Positions 8,331-17,864 of a DNA stretch of 64,000 nt are shown piece by piece (the stretch's first letter is position 1; each line of letters starts with the position of its first letter). This DNA comes from Phreatobacter sp. (GTDB lineage Bacteria; Pseudomonadota; Alphaproteobacteria; Rhizobiales; Phreatobacteraceae), in NCBI RefSeq assembly GCF_016793595.1, contig NZ_JAEULY010000013.1, positions 1 to 64,000 of the forward strand, read 5' to 3'. A program made the translations under genes and the position numbers. The notes beneath the pieces were generated by a model. It was not told where the DNA came from. It saw only the letters and a list, made by a program, of their open reading frames with translations, and ran no database searches.

Positions 8331-10049
8331 TTACCAGACCGGCGCCACCAGGCAGTAATCGCTGTTCTCGAGAACAGTCGTCAGGCGCGGGCAGGTCGTG
8401 AGCCGCCGATAGGCGGCAAGCCTGACCGATGTCGCCGGCTCGCTGCCTGACAGCCGGTCATGGCCGAGTGCTGTCGGCGTTACCGCGCCGAACCGTGCGG
8501 CCCCGGTCAGGCAATAGCCGGAGAAGGGGAAGGTCGCCGATCCGGCCGTGCATCCCGGCGCGCTGCGCGGCGCGAGTTCGGCGTCGCCGGCATAGGCGCC
8601 CGCCATGTCAATCTGAGCGGCGCCCGCGGTTCGTAGCCCATCGCCCAGCCAGTCCGGCCGGACCGGCGCGAGGCAGGCGCTGTCCGCCTCGAACACGGTG
8701 CCCTCCGGGCAGCGCAGGCCGGACCGGGGGCTCGCCTTCAGCGTCATGGCCGATGCGAGCGGCAGCGGTACGCGACCCGCATCCCAGATGGCGCCCAGCG
8801 GCTCGCCGCTCGTCATGCAGTAGATGCCGTCCACGACGCGCGTCCAGCCGGGAGGGCAGGGCTCGCCGTGCGGAACGCGCCAGAGCACGGCCTGATCCTT
8901 CGCGACCGGCCAGGAGACCGGGCTGGCGAGGTCCACCGGCGCCTCGCGCTGGCGCAGGAACAGGCCGGCGACGACGGCGGCGATCGCGATCACGCCGGCG
9001 ACGATCGCGGCCAGCGGTACCCATTGCGACGCTGTCCTGCGGTCGGCTTCGCGCGCCGGCGCTGGCCCGAGCAGGCATTGCGGGCGCATCGCGACGCGCG
9101 GCATCGGAGCAGGCGGCGCGGGCAATGGCGGAGGCGCGGCGGCGGGAAGCGGATCGGCGACGGCGTCGTCGACAATGAGGGCCCGCGCGTTCTCCGGCGG
9201 CGGAGGCGGCTCGGCCGCCACCGGTTCGGGCAGCGGCGCAGCGGCGACGGGCTGCGGCGCTGCGGGAGCAGGAGCCATGGCGGGCGCCGGAGGCGGTTCC
9301 TCGGCCGGCTTCAGGACGACCGGGGCGATGGCGCCCTGCACGAACAGCGCGGGGCGCTGGGAATTGCCGGTCGCCTGCGCCACTTCGCGCGAGGTCGAGA
9401 AGAAGATCTCCTCGAGGCGGCGGTTCGGCTCGACGAGGTTGCGCACGAGCGCGCGCGCATAGGGACTGTGGTCGCCGTGGCCGTCGTCGGCGAGCTGGCC
9501 AGCGGCTGTGGAGAAGACGACAAGCGTGCCGTCCGGCAGATCCTTGATCGAGGCGAGGCCCTGCGTCATTCCGCCGCCGCTGTCGCGCACCGCGCTGTCG
9601 CGGCAGGCGTCGAGCACCACCACATTGGCGAGCGAATGGGAGCGTGCCAGCTCCTCGACGAGATAGTCGACCAGCACCGCGCCGCTCTTGAGGTAGCGGG
9701 TGTCGGGAATCTGCGCGTCGATGGGAACGAGATAGTTGCTGCCCAGGTGCTGGATGCCGTGGCCGGCGAAATAGAAGAAGCCGACGGCCTCTGGTCCGGC
9801 CTTCTCCAGCCGCTCGCCCAGCCGGACGATGGCGGTTTCCAGAACGGCCTTGCCGGCATCGATCACCAGTTCGGTGTCGAAGCCGAGGCTATCCAGCGCC
9901 TCGCCGATCAGGCGGGCGTCGCGCGCCGGATTCTCCAGCCGGCTCGTCCGGTAATTGCCGTTGCCGATGACGAGCGCCACCCGCGGCGTCGGCGGCGAGG
10001 CCGGCGCTGACCATTCGGTATCGTCGTCGCCGAAGAAGCGGGTCGCCAT
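8331..10049 (-). CDS. Membrane-anchored caspase-family protein with cysteine-pair repeats
   Basis: 572 residues. Residues ~22-245 are a caspase-like domain with intact dyad: His97 in FYFAGHGIQ and Cys149 in VVLDACRDS. A Pro/Ala-rich linker (~248-335) leads to one transmembrane helix (~343-365). The remaining ~205 residues hold four repeats of about 50 residues, each with a cysteine pair 12-13 apart: C398/C411, C447/C459, C500/C513, C553/C566, usually C-P-x-G...Y-C. With no signal peptide the caspase domain should be cytoplasmic and the cysteine repeats periplasmic, a layout that suggests a sensor coupled to a protease. That coupling is inference. Confidence 0.86.
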   Translation of the reverse strand: MATRFFGDDDTEWSAPASPPTPRVALVIGNGNYRTSRLENPARDARLIGEALDSLGFDTELVIDAGKAVLETAIVRLGERLEKAGPEAVGFFYFAGHGIQHLGSNYLVPIDAQIPDTRYLKSGAVLVDYLVEELARSHSLANVVVLDACRDSAVRDSGGGMTQGLASIKDLPDGTLVVFSTAAGQLADDGHGDHSPYARALVRNLVEPNRRLEEIFFSTSREVAQATGNSQRPALFVQGAIAPVVLKPAEEPPPAPAMAPAPAAPQPVAAAPLPEPVAAEPPPPPENARALIVDDAVADPLPAAAPPPLPAPPAPMPRVAMRPQCLLGPAPAREADRRTASQWVPLAAIVAGVIAIAAVVAGLFLRQREAPVDLASPVSWPVAKDQAVLWRVPHGEPCPPGWTRVVDGIYCMTSGEPLGAIWDAGRVPLPLASAMTLKASPRSGLRCPEGTVFEADSACLAPVRPDWLGDGLRTAGAAQIDMAGAYAGDAELAPRSAPGCTAGSATFPFSGYCLTGAARFGAVTPTALGHDRLSGSEPATSVRLAAYRRLTTCPRLTTVLENSDYCLVAPVW

Positions 10050-10145
10050 GCCCTCGGTCTTTCTGCCTTCCGCGCTTTTTCAAGGAAGGACAGCAGGATA
10101 GAGCGCAAGGGCAGCGCATTCAACGAGGGGGCGGCAGGTCTGCCG

Positions 10146-10439
10146 TCAAGCCTGGATGCGCTTGCAGTCCGGGCTCTGCCGGCCTTCTGCCGTGCCGAGG
10201 AAGCGAATCGGGCTGCGGCACAGGCGATGGGCGGCGCGGCCGCCGGACGCGACGCCGTGGCCGGTCTCGTCGCTAAGGAACTGGACCGGCTTGGCGATGA
10301 CCGGAGCTGCGTGAACCTGGGTCGAGGCGGCGAAACCGGCAAACAGCATGACCAGCGAGAGAGCCGCCATCACGGCGCTGGCGCTGCGGACATCGATGCG
10401 GGCGATGCCGGTTTTGCGGAGGCTGGTGGTTCTGGTCAT
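10146..10439 (-). CDS. Small exported protein of unknown function
   Basis: 97 residues from the ATG at 10439. A basic N-region (MTRTTSLRKTG) is followed by a hydrophobic stretch (SAVMAALSLVMLFAGFAA) and an Ala-x-Ala-like end (VHAAP), consistent with a signal peptide or anchor. The short mature part has two cysteines (HRLCRSP, PDCKR). No family recognised. It is divergent from the peptide ABC importer operon across 288 bp in which I see no further gene. Confidence 0.55.
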   Translation of the reverse strand: MTRTTSLRKTGIARIDVRSASAVMAALSLVMLFAGFAASTQVHAAPVIAKPVQFLSDETGHGVASGGRAAHRLCRSPIRFLGTAEGRQSPDCKRIQA

Positions 10440-10727
10440 GGCCCGCTCGCGAATGGGGTGAGTGCGATGCGCCAAGGTCTAGTCCCGGCCGCGGACGGCG
10501 GGGATTGCTGCGGGTTGGGGCAGGTTGTGGGTGGTTTGCGGTCAGTTGCTCATCGCGCGGTCAGGGCGCGCGCGAGCCGCTGAAAACACCCTGTGTTCTG
10601 CGTTGGTTCCACGTTGACCTCGTACAAGGAAACTGCTCGGATCGCGCCTTCAATGCGCGACCCGGGGCCACAACCTTGGCGCGCGACAGAGTGGGGCGCC
10701 GGGCACGGCGTGCGAGGAGATCCGACA

Positions 10728-12515
10728 ATGGATGAGAACAAGATCGGCAAACTGGTCGGCCAGGTGAAGGACGGCAAGCTGTCCCGTCGCTCGTTCATGA
10801 CCCGTATGGCCGCCGTCGGCATCGGCGCGCCGACGGCCTGGCACATTCTCGACTTTCATGGCGTGGCGCGCGCCCAGTCGGCTTTTGCCTACAAGCCGAC
10901 CAAGGCCGGCGGCGGCGGGCCGCTGAAGATACTGCTCTGGCAGGCGCCGACGCTGCTCAACCCGCATTTCGCCATCGGCACCAAGGACCAGGAAGGGTCC
11001 CGCGTGTTCTACGAGCCGCTGGCCGGCTGGGACAATGACGGGAACCTCGTACCGTTCCTGGCCGCCGAGATTCCGAGCCGCGAGAACGGCGGCGTCACGG
11101 CGGACGGCCTGTCGGTTACCTGGAAGCTGAAGCAGGGCGTGAAGTGGCACGACGGCAAGCCGTTCACGGCTGACGACTGCATCTTCACCTGGCAGTACGC
11201 CGCCGATCCGGCGACTGCCGCCACGTCGATCGGCACCTACCAGAACATCAAGGTCGAGAAGATCGACAATTTCACGATCAAGGTCGTGTTCGAGAAGGCG
11301 ACGCCGTTCTGGGCCGATGCCTTCGTCGGCGCTGTCGGCATGGTGATCCCGAAGCACCTCTTCGAACAATACAAGGGCGCCGCTTCGCGCGATGCGCCAG
11401 TCAATCTCAAGCCGGTCGGCACCGGCGCCTACAGGTTCATCGACTTCAAGCCGGGCGACATCCTGCGCGGTGAGCGCAATCCCGAATATCACATTGCCAA
11501 CCAGCCGCATTTCGACACGGTCGAGGTGAAGGGCGGCGGCGACGCGGTGTCGGCGGCGCGCGCGGTGATCCAGACCGGCGAATACGACTATGCCTGGAAC
11601 ATGCAGGTCGAGGACGAAATCCTCCTGCGCATGGAGCGCGGCGGCCGCGGCAAGGCGGTTCCCGTGCCGAGCGGCAATATCGAGTTCATCATCCTGAACA
11701 CGACGGACCCGTGGACCGAGGTCGATGGCGAGCGCTCGAGCGTCAAGACCAAGCACCCAACGCTGACCGATCCGGCGGTGCGGCAGGCGATGAACCTGCT
11801 GATCGACCGTGAATCGGTGCAGAAGTTCATCTACGGTCGCGGCGGCAAGGCGACGGCCAACTTCGTCAATGCGCCGGCGCGCTTCACGTCGCCCAACATG
11901 AAATATGAATTCAACATCGAGAAGGCGAACCAGATCCTCGACAAGGCGGGCTGGGTGCGCGGCGCCGACGGCATTCGCGCCAAGGACGGCAAGAAGCTGA
12001 AATACGTCTACCAGACCTCGATCAACGCCCCGCGCCAGAAGAACCAGGCCATCGTCAAGCAGGCGGCCCAACGCGCCGGCATCGATCTGGAGCTGAAGTC
12101 GGTCACGGCCTCGGTCTATTTCTCGTCCGACGTGGCGAACCCGGACACCTACTCCAAGTTCTACTGCGACATGGAGATGTACACGACCACCATGCTCCAG
12201 CCGGACCCCGAGCGGTTCATGCTGCAGCTCGTGTCGTGGGAGATCGCCAACAAGGAGAACAAGTGGCAGGGGCGCAACATCTCCCGCTACTCGTCGAAGG
12301 AGGCCGACGACGCCTTCCGCGAGGCGCAGAACTCGCTCGACCCGGCCCGTCGCGCCGCGCTGTTCGTCCGCATGAACGACATCTTCTGCGGCGACAACAT
12401 CCTCCTGCCGATCCTGGCGCGCACGCGCATGGCGGCATGCAGCAACAACCTCGTGGTCAATCCCAGCGGCTGGGACAACGACCTGTGGATGATCAACGCG
12501 TGGCATCGGCCCTGA
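10728..12515 (+). CDS. Peptide/nickel-type ABC transporter substrate-binding protein (SBP_bac_5)
   Basis: 595 residues from the ATG at 10728, which has a strong AGGAGA ribosome-binding site. A Tat signal (LSRRSFMTRM, then a hydrophobic region ending at VARAQ near residue 50) directs export. The mature protein is a cluster-C (DppA/OppA-like) binding protein: PTLLNPHFA, the GLSVTWKLKQGVKWHDGKPFTADD-type signature region near residues 120-150, and the conserved VRQAMNLLIDRE region. Ligand is a peptide or small polar molecule, not resolvable from sequence. First gene of an operon with two permeases; a stem-loop follows it. Confidence 0.9.
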   Translation: MDENKIGKLVGQVKDGKLSRRSFMTRMAAVGIGAPTAWHILDFHGVARAQSAFAYKPTKAGGGGPLKILLWQAPTLLNPHFAIGTKDQEGSRVFYEPLAGWDNDGNLVPFLAAEIPSRENGGVTADGLSVTWKLKQGVKWHDGKPFTADDCIFTWQYAADPATAATSIGTYQNIKVEKIDNFTIKVVFEKATPFWADAFVGAVGMVIPKHLFEQYKGAASRDAPVNLKPVGTGAYRFIDFKPGDILRGERNPEYHIANQPHFDTVEVKGGGDAVSAARAVIQTGEYDYAWNMQVEDEILLRMERGGRGKAVPVPSGNIEFIILNTTDPWTEVDGERSSVKTKHPTLTDPAVRQAMNLLIDRESVQKFIYGRGGKATANFVNAPARFTSPNMKYEFNIEKANQILDKAGWVRGADGIRAKDGKKLKYVYQTSINAPRQKNQAIVKQAAQRAGIDLELKSVTASVYFSSDVANPDTYSKFYCDMEMYTTTMLQPDPERFMLQLVSWEIANKENKWQGRNISRYSSKEADDAFREAQNSLDPARRAALFVRMNDIFCGDNILLPILARTRMAACSNNLVVNPSGWDNDLWMINAWHRP

Positions 12516-12520
12516 GGCCT

Positions 12521-12546
12521 CGATGAGGACCTTCGGGTCCTCATCG
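12521..12546 (+). terminator. Stem-loop between binding-protein and permease genes
   Basis: A perfect 11-bp stem (CGATGAGGACC / GGTCCTCATCG) capped by a UUCG tetraloop, 5 bp after the binding-protein stop and without a U tract. Such hairpins commonly stabilise or attenuate transcripts so that the binding protein is made in excess over the permeases. Confidence 0.75.
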
Positions 12547-12568
12547 TCGACACCGACGGACATCCACG

Positions 12569-13528
12569 ATGGGTACCTATCTGATCCGGCGATTGCTGAT
12601 CGCCATTCCGAGCCTCCTTGGCATCAGCATCGTGCTCTTCACGGTGCTGGCGCTGGCCCCCGGCGATCCCTTCGAGGAGATGGCCACCAACCCGAACATT
12701 CCTCCCGAGGTGCGCATGGCGCTTCGGGAGAAGTTCGGCATCGATGACCCGGTCTATGTCCGCTACATCCGCTGGCTGACCGCCATGGTGCAGGGCGACT
12801 GGGGCTTCTCCTTCGCCAGCCGCATCAACGTCGATACGCTGATCCTGCAGCGCCTGCCGGCGACCATCTTCGTGGTCGGCTCGTCGCAGATCCTGGCGCT
12901 GATGATCGCGCTACCGGTCGGCATCTATGCCGCGACGCGGCCCTATTCGATCTTCGACCAGATCGCCAACACCTTCGCCTTCATCGGCTTCTCCCTGCCG
13001 ACCTTCTTCACCGGCCTCCTGTTCATCCTGGTCTTCTCGATCTGGCTGGACTGGCTGCCCTTCGTGTTCCGAACGGACATAGACGCGACCGGCTGGCGCT
13101 GGTTCTGGGAGCAGTTCAAGCAGGCGATCATGCCCGTGGCGGTTCTGGGCCTGTTCCAGGCTGCATCCTATACCCGCTACGTGCGCTCGGCCGTGCTGGA
13201 CGTGATCCGCCTCGACTTCGTCACGACCGCCCGCGCCAAGGGCCTGAACGAACGCATCGTCGTCCTCAAGCACGTCGTCCGCAATGCGCTGATCCCGGTG
13301 GTGACGCTGGTGGCGCTGCAGATGCCGGCGGTGTTCGGCGGAGCCATCGTCACCGAGCAGATCTTCCGCATCCCCGGAATCGGCTCGCTGCTGATCAGTG
13401 CCATCCTCGCCAACGACACGCCGGTCATCATGGCGGTGACCTTCGTGTTCTCGTGTCTCGTCGTCCTGTTCAACCTGATTGCAGATCTCCTCTATGGCTG
13501 GCTCGACCCCCGCATCTCCTACCGCTGA
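12569..13528 (+). CDS. Peptide-type ABC transporter permease (DppB-like)
   Basis: 319 residues with about six membrane segments, starting MGTYLIRRLLIAIPSLLGISIVLF as is typical of DppB/OppB. It has the extracytoplasmic LREKFGIDDPVYVRYIRWL region and the cytoplasmic EAA-type loop (TTARAKGLNERIVVLKHVVRNALIP) that docks to an ATPase. It pairs with the permease downstream, with which it overlaps. Inner membrane. Confidence 0.92.
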   Translation: MGTYLIRRLLIAIPSLLGISIVLFTVLALAPGDPFEEMATNPNIPPEVRMALREKFGIDDPVYVRYIRWLTAMVQGDWGFSFASRINVDTLILQRLPATIFVVGSSQILALMIALPVGIYAATRPYSIFDQIANTFAFIGFSLPTFFTGLLFILVFSIWLDWLPFVFRTDIDATGWRWFWEQFKQAIMPVAVLGLFQAASYTRYVRSAVLDVIRLDFVTTARAKGLNERIVVLKHVVRNALIPVVTLVALQMPAVFGGAIVTEQIFRIPGIGSLLISAILANDTPVIMAVTFVFSCLVVLFNLIADLLYGWLDPRISYR

Positions 13529-14438
13529 GGCGGCGGTCGCCGTCGTCGACAGCCGGGACGTCCACATCTCGCCCTGGCTGGATGCGTGGCGCCGGTTCCG
13601 GCGGCACAAGCTGGCGCTCGTCTCCACGATCGTCCTGCTGGCGATCATCGTTGCCGTGGCAATCGGGCCCTGGCTCTGGCCGGTCTCGATCAACGACATC
13701 GACTTCACCGCCCGACTCCAGGGGCCGTCGCGCGCGCATCCGTTCGGCACCGACGATCTCGGGCAGGACCTGCTCGCCCGCATGATCTATGGCGGGCGCA
13801 TCTCGCTCGCCGTCGGTCTCGCGGCCATGTTCGTGGCCATCGTCGTCGGCGTCATCATCGGGGCCATCGCGGGCGTCGCCCGCGGCAGCGTCGATGCGGC
13901 GCTGATGTGGGTCACCGACCTCTTCCTGTCGCTGCCGCAGCTGCCGCTGCTGCTGCTGGTCATCTACCTGTTCCGCGACTCGCTGAAGGGCCTGTTCGGC
14001 GTCGAGATGGGGGTGTTCATCCTCATCGTCATCGTCATCGGGGGCCTGCGCTGGATGCCGGTGGCACGGCTGGTGCGCGCGCAGTTTCTGTCGCTGCGCG
14101 AGAAGGAATTCGTCGAGGCTGCGCGGGCGCTGGGCGCAACGAAGTCGCGGCAGGTCGTGCGGCACATCCTGCCGAACGCGCTCGGGCCGGTGATCGTCGC
14201 GGCGACCATCGACGTCGCGGCCGCCATCATCGCGGAATCGACGCTGTCCTTCCTCGGTCTCGGCTTCCCGCCGGATATTCCGACCTGGGGGCGCCTGCTG
14301 TTCGACGCGAAGGATTTCCTGGACTACGCGCCACACTGGGCGCTGTTCCCGGGCGCTGCGATCTTCCTGACCGTGCTGGCGATCAACTTCATCGGCGACG
14401 GCCTGCGCGACACATTCGATCCGCGCAAGGTGATGTGA
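13494..14438 (+). CDS. Peptide-type ABC transporter permease (DppC-like)
   Basis: 314 residues from the ATG at 13494, inside the last codons of the upstream permease (35-bp overlap, implying translational coupling; an alternative TTG lies at 13479). Features of DppC/OppC are the cytoplasmic N-terminus with WRRFRRHKLAL before TM1, the HPFGTDDLGQDLLARMIYGGR motif region, and the EAA loop EAARALGATKSRQVVRHILPN. No ATPase genes follow: the next gene is on the other strand. Confidence 0.9.
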   Translation: MAGSTPASPTAEAAVAVVDSRDVHISPWLDAWRRFRRHKLALVSTIVLLAIIVAVAIGPWLWPVSINDIDFTARLQGPSRAHPFGTDDLGQDLLARMIYGGRISLAVGLAAMFVAIVVGVIIGAIAGVARGSVDAALMWVTDLFLSLPQLPLLLLVIYLFRDSLKGLFGVEMGVFILIVIVIGGLRWMPVARLVRAQFLSLREKEFVEAARALGATKSRQVVRHILPNALGPVIVAATIDVAAAIIAESTLSFLGLGFPPDIPTWGRLLFDAKDFLDYAPHWALFPGAAIFLTVLAINFIGDGLRDTFDPRKVM

Positions 14439-14455
14439 TCCGGCCTGGATCGCTG

Positions 14456-14477
14456 CCGGCGGCCCGATGGCCGCCGG
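14456..14477. terminator. Hairpin between convergent permease and lactonase genes
   Basis: Perfect 9-bp stem CCGGCGGCC (14456-14464) / GGCCGCCGG (14469-14477), loop CGAT, followed by TCCTTCCCC on the plus strand. Placed in the 54-bp gap of convergent genes, it likely ends one or both transcripts. Confidence 0.65.
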
Positions 14478-14492
14478 TCCTTCCCCCTCGAG

Positions 14493-15446
14493 TCAGCCGC
14501 CCGGGGCGCCCTGCGTGTTGACATAGAGCGCATAGAGGCTGCGCCCCGTCGCCATGAACAGGCGGTTGCGGTGCCGGCCGCCGAAACAGACATTGGCGCA
14601 GCGTTCGGGGAGGCGGATGCGGCCGATGGGCTTTCCGTCAGCCGCGAAGATCATCACGCCGTCGAGTTCCGGTGAGCCCATGCCCCAGCCGCACCACAGA
14701 TTGCCGTCGATGTCGACGCGCAGGCCGTCCGGCGTGCCGCCGGGGCCGGCATCGATCAGGACCCGGCGGTCGGCGATGCCGCGCCCGTCCGGCGTCACAT
14801 GCCAGGCGGAGATGAGGCGGTTGGGCGTGGCGCGGGATTCGACCAGGTAGAACGTCCTCTCGTCGGGCGAGAAGCAGAGCCCGTTCGGGCCCTTGATGTC
14901 GGTCGCGACCGCCGTGATCTTGCCCGTGGCCGGATCGACCCGATAGACGTTCTGCGGCAGTTCCGGTTCGGTGACCGTGCCCTCGTAGAAGCTCGTCAGG
15001 CCGAAGATCGGGTCGGTGAACCAGATCGAGCCGTCGGATTTCACGACGACGTCGTTCGGCGAGTTGAGGCGCTTGCCTTGGTAGCTGTCGGCGATGACGG
15101 TGATCGAGCCGTCATACTCGGTGCGAACTACCCGCCGGCCGCCATGCTCGCAGGTGACGAGCCGCCCCTGCCGGTCGCGGGTATTGCCGTTGGCCTTGTC
15201 GCTCGGCGAGCGGAACACCGACACTGCGCCCGTCTCCTCGTCCCAGCGCAGGACGCGGTTGTTAGGGATATCGCTGACGAGGAGGTAGCGCCCATCGCCG
15301 AACCAGACCGGCCCCTCGCCCCAGCGCAGGCCCGTGGCGAGCCGTTCGACGGCGGCGTTGAACAGGCGGTACTTCAGAAACCGCTCGTCGAGAATCTCGA
15401 TGGACGGATCGGGATAGGTCGGGCTTGGTTCCCACACGGGCGGCAT
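14493..15446 (-). CDS. SMP-30/gluconolactonase-family hydrolase
   Basis: 317 residues from the ATG at 15446 (the upstream extension is low-complexity). Six-bladed propeller of the SMP-30/gluconolactonase/LRE family: metal-binding Glu in [27 protein letters not shown], substrate-proximal Asn/Asp in [24 protein letters not shown], and [19 protein letters not shown]. No signal peptide, hence cytoplasmic. The expected reaction is hydrolysis of a sugar or aldonic lactone using a divalent metal; the exact substrate is unknown. It converges on the peptide importer genes and has no obvious partner. Confidence 0.85.
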   Translation of the reverse strand: MPPVWEPSPTYPDPSIEILDERFLKYRLFNAAVERLATGLRWGEGPVWFGDGRYLLVSDIPNNRVLRWDEETGAVSVFRSPSDKANGNTRDRQGRLVTCEHGGRRVVRTEYDGSITVIADSYQGKRLNSPNDVVVKSDGSIWFTDPIFGLTSFYEGTVTEPELPQNVYRVDPATGKITAVATDIKGPNGLCFSPDERTFYLVESRATPNRLISAWHVTPDGRGIADRRVLIDAGPGGTPDGLRVDIDGNLWCGWGMGSPELDGVMIFAADGKPIGRIRLPERCANVCFGGRHRNRLFMATGRSLYALYVNTQGAPGG

Positions 15447-15538
15447 CCTCGAGGTTCGTTTCTCCCGTGGCCACTGTTCCGTGCGCTGATGCCACCGGCA
15501 AGTGCCGCCGCGCTCCGGCCTGCTCCGCGCAAACGAAA

Positions 15539-15560
15539 AGGGCGCCCCGAAGGACGCCCT
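15539..15560 (-). terminator. Terminator of the glycine-zipper protein gene
   Basis: Stem AGGGCGCCC / GGACGCCCT (9 bp, one mismatch) with loop CGAA; on the minus strand it is followed by TTTTCGTTT. It lies 34 bp downstream of the minus-strand gene at 15595-16023. Confidence 0.7.
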
Positions 15561-15594
15561 CTCGCCAGGGCTCACCGATCAGTCGATGAACCCG

Positions 15595-16023
15595 TCAGTC
15601 GACGACCTGCACGATGCGACCGGTCTCGGGGTCGACCAGAACCGTGCGGTTGTTGATGATGGTGTAGCGATACTCGGTTGGGCCGTACTCGCTCGGCACC
15701 CGGTAATAGGTCACGCCTTGGCGCGGGAGCTGGCGGCCGACCACGACCTCGCCGTCATAGTCGTAGGAGCGATGCTGGTGGGTCACGACATATTCGCGGA
15801 AGCGCGGGCGGCTGGTCTCGGCGATGCCGCCGACCACCGCGCCGGCAACGCCGCCGACCGCTGCACCAACGGGACCGCCGACGATGGCGCCGCCGACGGC
15901 GCCGGTCGCGGCACCCGCGCCGACACCCGGCGGAATGCCCGGCTCACGGGTCTGCGCATTGACGGTCGAGGCGAAGGCGAGCGTGCCCGCAAGGGCGGTT
16001 GCCAACAGGAACTGACGCTTCAT
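15595..16023 (-). CDS. Exported glycine-zipper, DUF1236-like protein
   Basis: 142 residues from the ATG at 16023, with a strong AAGGAGA ribosome-binding site. Sec signal peptide (MKRQFLLATALAGTLAFASTVNA). Residues ~33-68 are a glycine zipper (repeated GAxxGxVxG), a motif that inserts into or associates with membranes. The C-terminus (residues ~110-142: YYRVPSEYGPTEYRYTIINNRTVLVDPETGRIVQVVD region) resembles the DUF1236 domain common in Rhizobiales. Probably a periplasmic or outer-membrane-associated protein; function unknown. Confidence 0.78.
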   Translation of the reverse strand: MKRQFLLATALAGTLAFASTVNAQTREPGIPPGVGAGAATGAVGGAIVGGPVGAAVGGVAGAVVGGIAETSRPRFREYVVTHQHRSYDYDGEVVVGRQLPRQGVTYYRVPSEYGPTEYRYTIINNRTVLVDPETGRIVQVVD

Positions 16024-16218
16024 GACAAGGTCTCCTTGTGAAGTGGCAATGCCCTGACAACCCGCGCGGCGGGCCATTGTTCATCGCGTCCGATCACGCA
16101 TGATGACGGCTTGCGACAACCGGCGCGGAGCTGGCCGGGCGGCGGCGCGCGACGGGAGAACGGCGATCTCCGGAACGGCCCTCCGTCGGAAGGGGGATGA
16201 CATCTGGACTCTCTGTCG

Positions 16219-16246
16219 AAAAACATGAACGCCGCGTCATGTTTTT
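16219..16246. promoter_or_regulatory. 10-bp perfect inverted repeat in the liv upstream region
   Basis: AAAAACATGA (16219-16228) and TCATGTTTTT (16237-16246) around an 8-nt GC-rich spacer, in the 254-bp divergent gap between the glycine-zipper gene and livG, about 32 bp before the livG start. Being upstream of both genes, it is more likely an operator (28-bp dyad) than a terminator, although its A/T flanks also look terminator-like. TTGACG repeats follow at 16250-16260. No adjacent regulator gene. Confidence 0.55.
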
Positions 16247-16277
16247 AGGTTGACGTTGACGCGACGCGCGTGCAGCA

Positions 16278-17067
16278 ATGCGGCCCAACGCGGACAAAAC
16301 GAAAAGTCGCATGGTGGGAACGTCGGACGACATCATCCTTCGGACGGAAGGACTGACCAAGGATTTCAAGGGGTTTACAGCGGTGAGCGAGGTCGATCTC
16401 GCGGTGCGCCGCGGGACCATCCACGCGCTGATCGGACCGAACGGCGCGGGCAAGACGACCTGTTTCAACCTGCTGACCAAGTTTCTCGATCCGAGCCGGG
16501 GCAAGATCACCTACAAGGGGCGGGACATCACGTCACAGAAGCCGGCCGAGGTCGCGCGCCTCGGCCTCGTGCGCTCGTTCCAGATATCGGCGGTGTTTCC
16601 TCACCTGACGGTCCTTGAGAACGTCCGCATCGCCCTGCAGCGCAAGCGCGGCGACAGCTTCGATTTCTGGGTTTCCGAGAGCGTGCTGAAGGCGCTCGAC
16701 GGCGAGGCCATGCGCCTCGTGGAAGCGGTCGGCCTTGCCGACTTCGCCCAGCACGACGCCGTGGAACTGTCCTATGGCCGCAAGCGCGCGCTCGAGATCG
16801 CGACGACGCTGGCGCTCGATCCCGAGATGATGCTGCTCGACGAGCCGATGGCCGGCATGGGCCATGAGGATGTCGACCGCATCGCTGAGCTGATCAAGCG
16901 TGTTTCGGCCAACCGCACGATCCTGATGGTCGAGCACAATCTGTCGGTGGTCGCTTCGCTCTCCGACCAGATCACCGTCCTCGCCCGCGGCAAGGTGCTG
17001 GCCGAGGGCGACTACGCGACGGTGTCGAAGGACCCGCGCGTCATCGAAGCCTATATCGGAGCGGGTC

Positions 17068-17075
<8 letters not shown>
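16278..17075 (+). CDS. livG: Branched-chain-amino-acid-type ABC importer ATPase LivG
   Basis: 265 residues: Walker [11 protein letters not shown] near 54-63, a LivG-type insertion (RSFQISAVFPHLTVLENVRIALQ) after the Q-loop, a divergent signature LSYGRKRALEIA, Walker B MMLLDEPMAGM and switch His in MVEHNLSVV. LivG-type length. The start at 16278 gives 11 extra residues over an ATG at 16311; either is possible. First gene of livGFKHM; overlaps livF by 8 bp. HAAT-family substrates include branched-chain amino acids, urea and amides, and the true ligand here is unknown. Confidence 0.92.
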
Positions 17076-17811
<736 letters not shown>

Positions 17812-17864
17812 GCTCTGCAACAACAAAAAAAGCTGACCAGACGGACCCATTGGAGGACCCAGCA

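Noticed and set aside
3634-10145. Anti-phage defence island built on caspase and protease genes
   Set aside because: No nucleic-acid sensor, reverse transcriptase, gasdermin, CARF/SAVED or NTPase partner is present; signal peptides point to envelope roles.
16219-16246. Reading the A/T-flanked inverted repeat as a terminator
   Set aside because: It lies upstream of both divergent genes, where no transcript should end; an operator is more likely, although not excluded.
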